Assembly (NCBI RefSeq): GCF_000422505.1
Contig: NZ_AULX01000024.1
Location: forward strand, 62,001 to 126,000
Length of the DNA: 64,000 bases
Direction of reading: 5' to 3'
From: Paenibacillus pinihumi DSM 23905 = JCM 16419
Lineage (GTDB): Bacteria > Bacillota > Bacilli > Paenibacillales > Paenibacillaceae
Numbering within the stretch: the stretch's first letter is position 1; the number at the start of each line of letters is the position of its first letter. Both the position numbers and the translations under genes were made by a program. Below are positions 60,558 through 64,000 of the stretch, in pieces. The notes beneath the pieces were generated by a model, which did not search any database, was not told where the DNA came from, and saw only the letters and a list, made by a program, of their open reading frames with translations.

Positions 60558-62966
60558 ATGGAAGAGGTAGATGCTGTTTTGCAGAAAAAAATTTTAATAG
60601 ACTTCAATCAAGTAACTGTAACCGCAGTGGCAGATCAGGAAGCCATACAGATTCTTCATGCAGAAGAGCTTACTATCTGTTCTGGCGAATGGATACATAT
60701 CGTCGGAGATAACGGCAGCGGGAAAAGCACCTTTGTCAAACTCATTGCCAATCAGCTAGGTATGGGCTGCCATGTAGACGGGCAGGTGCGCCGCTCATCC
60801 GAGCTGGAGCGGCCGTTTCCATATGTAAGGCAGAATCCCGAGGCAGCTATTATCGGAACGACAGCATGGGAGGACCTGCTGATCGGGCTTGAGCAGGCTG
60901 GTGTGGATGCAGAGCAGATTCAGCCGAGAATTGCAGCAGCGCTTGAGACTGTAAGGCTGCTGGATAGGCAGCATCAGCCCGTATCGACCATGTCCGGCGG
61001 GCAAAAGCAGCTGGTAGCGATCGCCGGATGTCTGGCTGCAGATGCGCCGCTGCTTATTCTGGATGAAGCTGCCTCCATGCTGGACACCGCTTCGCGTGAG
61101 CTTGTCCTGCGGGCGGTACGGGAGCAGCACCGCCGGGGGATGACCGTTATCTGGGTTACGCACAGTATGGAAGGGCGGCAGCCTCAGGACCGTCTTATTG
61201 TCTTCGACAAGGGACGGATTACGCATGACGGAACTATTGCAGAAGACGCTGAACTGCACTGCGGACGGCAGCTCACCGTTGATGCCGTAAATGTCAATGC
61301 TCTTTCGTCCAAGACAAATCCCGAGCATTATTTGGGAGAAAGCCAGCCTACCGGCAATAAGAGAATGGAAAGAGACAGAGGACCAGAAGGAGCTTTGGCG
61401 GAAGGATGGAAGCTGGAAAGTGTGAGTATCAGGCGCGATGCTTCACACGGCAAGCCGTTATTGAATATCCCACGACTGCAAATCCCCACGGGGGGACTGA
61501 CGCTAATTGCCGGCAGCAATGGTGCAGGCAAAACAACACTGCTGGAGACGATTGCAGGGCTTAGGCGTCCCTCCGCCGGAGATATCAGCCTTGGCGGTGA
61601 ACCTCTTTGGAACGGCCGCAAGCTAAACAGGGAGGTGCTGCTAAAGTTTGGCTTATCGCTTCAGCATAGTGAATCACAATGGTTTCTCCCTCAAGTGAAG
61701 GATGAAATTGTCTATTCCCTCCGTCCTTACTCCCTTGGCCCGGATGATCAGGAAGCGAGGACAACTAGCGCGATGGAACTGGCAGGACTAGGCATTGATA
61801 TGGCCGCCCGCAACCCTTGGTCCTTGAGTGGCGGGCAGCAGCGGCGGCTGGCATGGGCATGCCTGCTCGCAGCTCAGCCTGCGTGGCTGCTGCTGGATGA
61901 ACCTACGGCAGGTCTGGATGCCAAAGGGACAGCCGATTTGCTCTATGGTTTGTCCCGGCATGTGGAGCAAGGGGGAAGCGCGATAGTCGTCACCCACGAT
62001 ATTGGGTTGTTCCGTGAACTTGCAGACCGGATTCTATTGGTTCAAGACGGGGAACTGACAGCTTCATTTTCGGCAGAAGAATGGTTTGAAGATGGTCGCA
62101 TACCTGCTTCTAATTGGCTGCTTGATGAACAAGCTTCGTTGAAGCAGGTGCAGCAGCGCCGTGAGCCTGCCGGAGAACGGCAGAACCATTCGTCCCGCTC
62201 CCCGGAGCAAAGCCCGCAGCCTGGCAATCAGGAACGAAAAGGGTTGCAGTGGAGCGGGTATGACCCGCGGGCATTATGGCTGTCCTATGTGCTGCTGGCT
62301 GCGGGAATTTTGCTTCAGCACGATTGGCAGGGTATGATAGTATCAGGGCTGATAACAATCGCAGCTCTTTGGAGCGGCAAGGCTGATCTTCGTCCATGGT
62401 TCCGGTTAATCGGCTTATATGTCTTCATGTTTATCTTTTTTTCGTTTTTTTCCGGACTCAGCATGTATCCGTCAGGATTTGATTTTAATGCTGCGGGCAA
62501 GACTCTGTTTTACTTTTGCAAGCTGCTTATGGTCATGCTGCTTGGTCTGGGGATGGCTGCGGCCATCACTCCATTCAGGCTGCAGCGTGCATTGGAGCAG
62601 GCAATCAGGCCGCTGGAGCGGCTAAGGATGCCGGTACAGCGTATTGCCCTGACACTGTCACTCATATTCCGCTTCATTCCGCTGCTTCTGTCAGAATGGT
62701 CGAAGCTGTCCCGGATTGTCCAGGCAAGAGGCAAACGGGCATCTGCTGCTGGCAGGGTTCCTGCCGGTGATCTGCACCGTGTCGTGCTGCCTTATATCGT
62801 GCTTTTGCTCAGGATGGCGGAACAGATGTCCGAGGCGCTGGAGGCGAGAGGCTTCGGCAAGCAGGGAGTGAGGGTGACCAGGGCTTGGACGCTAAGGCTG
62901 GAGCCGGCTGATTATTTCTTAACTGTTGGAGCCGCAGCTTTGCTTCTGCTGCTTATTTTGCTGTAG
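60558..62966 (+). CDS. fused ECF transporter energy-coupling module (EcfA-EcfA'-EcfT in one chain)
   Basis: This is one 802-residue frame with three modules. ATPase 1: Walker A GDNGSGKS (~51), VRQNPEAAIIGTTAWEDL, MSGGQKQL (~145), LLILDEAASMLD, THS. ATPase 2 from ~295: GSNGAGKTT (~319), QHSESQWFLPQVKDEI, LSGGQQRR (~422), LLLDEPTAGLD, THD. From ~567 an EcfT-like permease with four to five helices and the two Ala-Arg-Gly coupling motifs VQARGKRA (~721) and LEARGFGK (~761). Normally these are three genes. Linkers are hydrophilic (residues ~245-290 and ~530-565). ATG 60558 is given; TTG 60579, with GAAGAGGT upstream, is an alternative. It is divergent from bioY across a BirA box, so biotin is the likely substrate. 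There is no sign of frameshift or internal stop. Confidence 0.88.
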   Translation: MEEVDAVLQKKILIDFNQVTVTAVADQEAIQILHAEELTICSGEWIHIVGDNGSGKSTFVKLIANQLGMGCHVDGQVRRSSELERPFPYVRQNPEAAIIGTTAWEDLLIGLEQAGVDAEQIQPRIAAALETVRLLDRQHQPVSTMSGGQKQLVAIAGCLAADAPLLILDEAASMLDTASRELVLRAVREQHRRGMTVIWVTHSMEGRQPQDRLIVFDKGRITHDGTIAEDAELHCGRQLTVDAVNVNALSSKTNPEHYLGESQPTGNKRMERDRGPEGALAEGWKLESVSIRRDASHGKPLLNIPRLQIPTGGLTLIAGSNGAGKTTLLETIAGLRRPSAGDISLGGEPLWNGRKLNREVLLKFGLSLQHSESQWFLPQVKDEIVYSLRPYSLGPDDQEARTTSAMELAGLGIDMAARNPWSLSGGQQRRLAWACLLAAQPAWLLLDEPTAGLDAKGTADLLYGLSRHVEQGGSAIVVTHDIGLFRELADRILLVQDGELTASFSAEEWFEDGRIPASNWLLDEQASLKQVQQRREPAGERQNHSSRSPEQSPQPGNQERKGLQWSGYDPRALWLSYVLLAAGILLQHDWQGMIVSGLITIAALWSGKADLRPWFRLIGLYVFMFIFFSFFSGLSMYPSGFDFNAAGKTLFYFCKLLMVMLLGLGMAAAITPFRLQRALEQAIRPLERLRMPVQRIALTLSLIFRFIPLLLSEWSKLSRIVQARGKRASAAGRVPAGDLHRVVLPYIVLLLRMAEQMSEALEARGFGKQGVRVTRAWTLRLEPADYFLTVGAAALLLLLILL

Positions 62967-63000
62967 TGTGCGCCTGCAAAAAAACGAAACTTTACTTTAA

Positions 63001-63029
63001 TTGGCACGTAATAAATTTGTAATTATAAT
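63001..63029 (+). promoter_or_regulatory. sigma-A promoter of lepB
   Basis: TTGGCA (63001-63006), a 17-bp spacer and TATAAT (63024-63029). The start of transcription falls near 63036, so the in-frame ATG at 63035 cannot be the start codon. Confidence 0.75.
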
Positions 63030-63076
63030 AGGCTATGATAGAGAAATTCGATAATTGGCTGGAGAGGAGAGCAGAA

Positions 63077-63598
63077 ATGAACAAAGGTTGGAAGAAGGAA
63101 ATACGGGACTGGACTTTAACAATAGCAGGGGCGTTTGGGATCTCCCTATTGATTCAAAGCTACGCATTTGCACAGACAGAAGTCCAGAACATTTCCATGG
63201 AGGGCACACTAATCGAGGGTCAGCGTCTGATCGAAGATAAGGTTTCCTATGCACTGACCGAGCCCAAGCGTGGAGATATTGTTATCATTAACGGACCGGA
63301 GAGTGATCTGCGGCTGATCAAAAGGCTGATAGGCCTTCCCGGAGACACTATAGATATGAAGGACGGTAAGCTTTATTTGAACGGCAAGCAGATTGAAGAG
63401 TCGTATACCAGAGGGTTGACGGAGCCTCTCGGCCTTACTCTGCCTTATGTCGTCCCGGAAGATAAAGTGTTTGTCATGGGAGATAACCGTGAGCACAGCA
63501 AGGACAGCCGGGAAATCGGACCAATTGCATTTTCAAGCCTTGAGGGCAAAGCAGTATTCCGCCTGTGGCCGCTTGACAAGTTTGGTAATTTGCATTAG
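63077..63598 (+). CDS. lepB: signal peptidase I
   Basis: This 173-residue membrane protease removes signal peptides from exported proteins. It has an N-terminal anchor (WTLTIAGAFGISLLIQSYAF), the catalytic Ser in QNISMEGTL, the catalytic Lys in LIKRLIGLPGDTI, and the family box D/E motifs VFVMGDNREHSKDSREIG. GAGAGGAG lies 7 nt before ATG 63077. The residue after Glu in the Ser motif is Gly where Pro is commoner. It has its own promoter. Confidence 0.94.
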   Translation: MNKGWKKEIRDWTLTIAGAFGISLLIQSYAFAQTEVQNISMEGTLIEGQRLIEDKVSYALTEPKRGDIVIINGPESDLRLIKRLIGLPGDTIDMKDGKLYLNGKQIEESYTRGLTEPLGLTLPYVVPEDKVFVMGDNREHSKDSREIGPIAFSSLEGKAVFRLWPLDKFGNLH

Positions 63599-63604
63599 CT
63601 TGAT

Positions 63605-63638
63605 CAGCGGCCCGGGCAGACTAATGCCCGGGCTGCTG
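63605..63638 (+). terminator. GC-rich hairpin after lepB
   Basis: CAGC-GGCCCGGGCA pairs with TGCCCGGGC-TGCTG around a 6-nt loop. No T-run follows, so termination may be partial and the next gene may share the transcript. Confidence 0.5.
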
Positions 63639-63657
63639 TCTGGAGAGGAGGCATAAT

Positions 63658-64000
63658 TTGCCCTATACGCTAGCCCATCCGCTGTATGCCGTCCCGCTGA
63701 AGCATTTGGCACCCCGGTACCTGTGTACGACAGGTCTTTTGCTCGGGAGCATGGCACCGGATTTGGAATACTTTGTCGCTTTTGAATCCAATAAGACGAT
63801 TGGTCATTCCGTGACCGGCTTCTTTTTGCTCGGATTGCCGCTATGCACGGCTTTTGCAATTGCATTTCACAGGCTGATGAAGCCCGCCCTTGTCCAACTG
63901 CTACCCTCTACGCTAGGGTTGAACAAATTTGCCCGTGATCATTCTGCCCCCTGGGGCCTGAAGACCGGCAGGGATTGGGTTGTGTTTCTCGTATCGCTAT
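63658..64000 (+). CDS. DUF4184 family membrane protein, N-terminal part (runs off window)
   Basis: From TTG 63658, with GAGAGGAGG 7 nt upstream, an open frame runs to the window end (114 codons). It begins MPYTLAHPLYAVPLKHLAP, then LLLGSMAPDLEYFVAFE and IGHSVTGFFLLGLPLC, the layout of DUF4184 proteins (His and Asp in the first loop, then hydrophobic helices). Function unknown. The C-terminal half is outside. Confidence 0.8.
   Translation, partial: MPYTLAHPLYAVPLKHLAPRYLCTTGLLLGSMAPDLEYFVAFESNKTIGHSVTGFFLLGLPLCTAFAIAFHRLMKPALVQLLPSTLGLNKFARDHSAPWGLKTGRDWVVFLVSL

Noticed and set aside
63035-63076. ATG 63035 as the lepB start
   Set aside because: It coincides with the expected transcription start of a strong promoter and has no ribosome site; ATG 63077 does.
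1-64000. CRISPR arrays, insertion sequences, prophage genes, tRNA or rRNA genes
   Set aside because: No repeat-spacer pattern, transposase or integrase frame, CCA-ended cloverleaf or rRNA-like segment was seen; gene order is conserved housekeeping and sporulation synteny.

Overview
This window is a gene-dense chromosomal stretch from an endospore-forming, low-to-mid GC Gram-positive bacterium. The protein sequences and gene order fit Paenibacillaceae, most likely Paenibacillus (an inference; no rRNA gene is present). The order follows the Bacillus subtilis yqh/yqx/yqj block (mntR-yqhO-yqhP-yqhQ-yqhR-aroQ-yqhT-efp-yqhV-spoIIIA-accBC-yqhY-nusB-folD-xseAB-ispA-dxs-yqxC-argR-recN-spoIVB-spo0A-yqzF-bkd-yqjE). 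It then joins the recA-recX-rny-ymdB-spoVS-miaB-ymcA block. I saw no tRNA or rRNA gene, CRISPR array, insertion sequence or prophage. Most genes are on the + strand.

Region by region. 1-5.9 kb: the 3' end of metG, a Zur-box-controlled zinc ABC transporter (znuA-znuC-znuB), ccdA and, convergent with it, spore photoproduct lyase splB. 5.9-13.3 kb: mntR, a patatin-like phospholipase, the yqhQ-yqhP pair, yqhR, aroQ, an Xaa-Pro peptidase, efp and an aspartokinase. 13.4-15.3 kb: DUF441 protein, phosphosulfolactate synthase and yqhV. 15.3-21 kb: the complete spoIIIAA-AH operon behind a sigma-E-like promoter. 21-32 kb: accB-accC, the Asp23-family yqhY with amaP and a DUF2273 gene, nusB-folD-xseA-xseB-ispA-dxs-tlyA, and a hypothetical gene. 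32-37 kb: argR, recN, spoIVB and spo0A, the last with three exact 0A boxes and a sigma-H-like promoter.

37-44.6 kb: a branched-chain 2-oxoacid dehydrogenase cluster (lpd, E1alpha, E1beta, E2) with lipB directly behind E2. These are followed by the 32-residue membrane miniprotein Prli42 and a peptidase-T-like M20 enzyme. 44.7-51.4 kb: recA (SOS box), recX, RNase Y, YmdB, SpoVS (sigma-H-like promoter) and an M19 dipeptidase. 51.7-57.5 kb: a 2-oxoacid:ferredoxin oxidoreductase (korAB), a free-standing PduL phosphotransacylase, miaB and a RicA/YmcA protein with an unusual His-rich N-terminus.

57.6-64 kb holds the most distinctive material. There is a 674-residue protein joining a degenerate dihydroorotate-dehydrogenase-like domain to a duplicated membrane module. 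Next to it is bioY, divergent from a single 802-residue polypeptide that fuses two ECF ATPases and an EcfT permease, with a near-ideal BirA operator between the two genes. Signal peptidase I and the start of a DUF4184 membrane protein end the window. Functionally the window combines sporulation control and engulfment machinery, metal and biotin uptake, fatty-acid precursor supply (AccBC, BKD, biotin, lipoate), DNA repair and RNA processing. Many genes start with GTG or TTG, so I moved several starts to codons supported by a ribosome binding site or by conserved N-termini, and say so in the entries.
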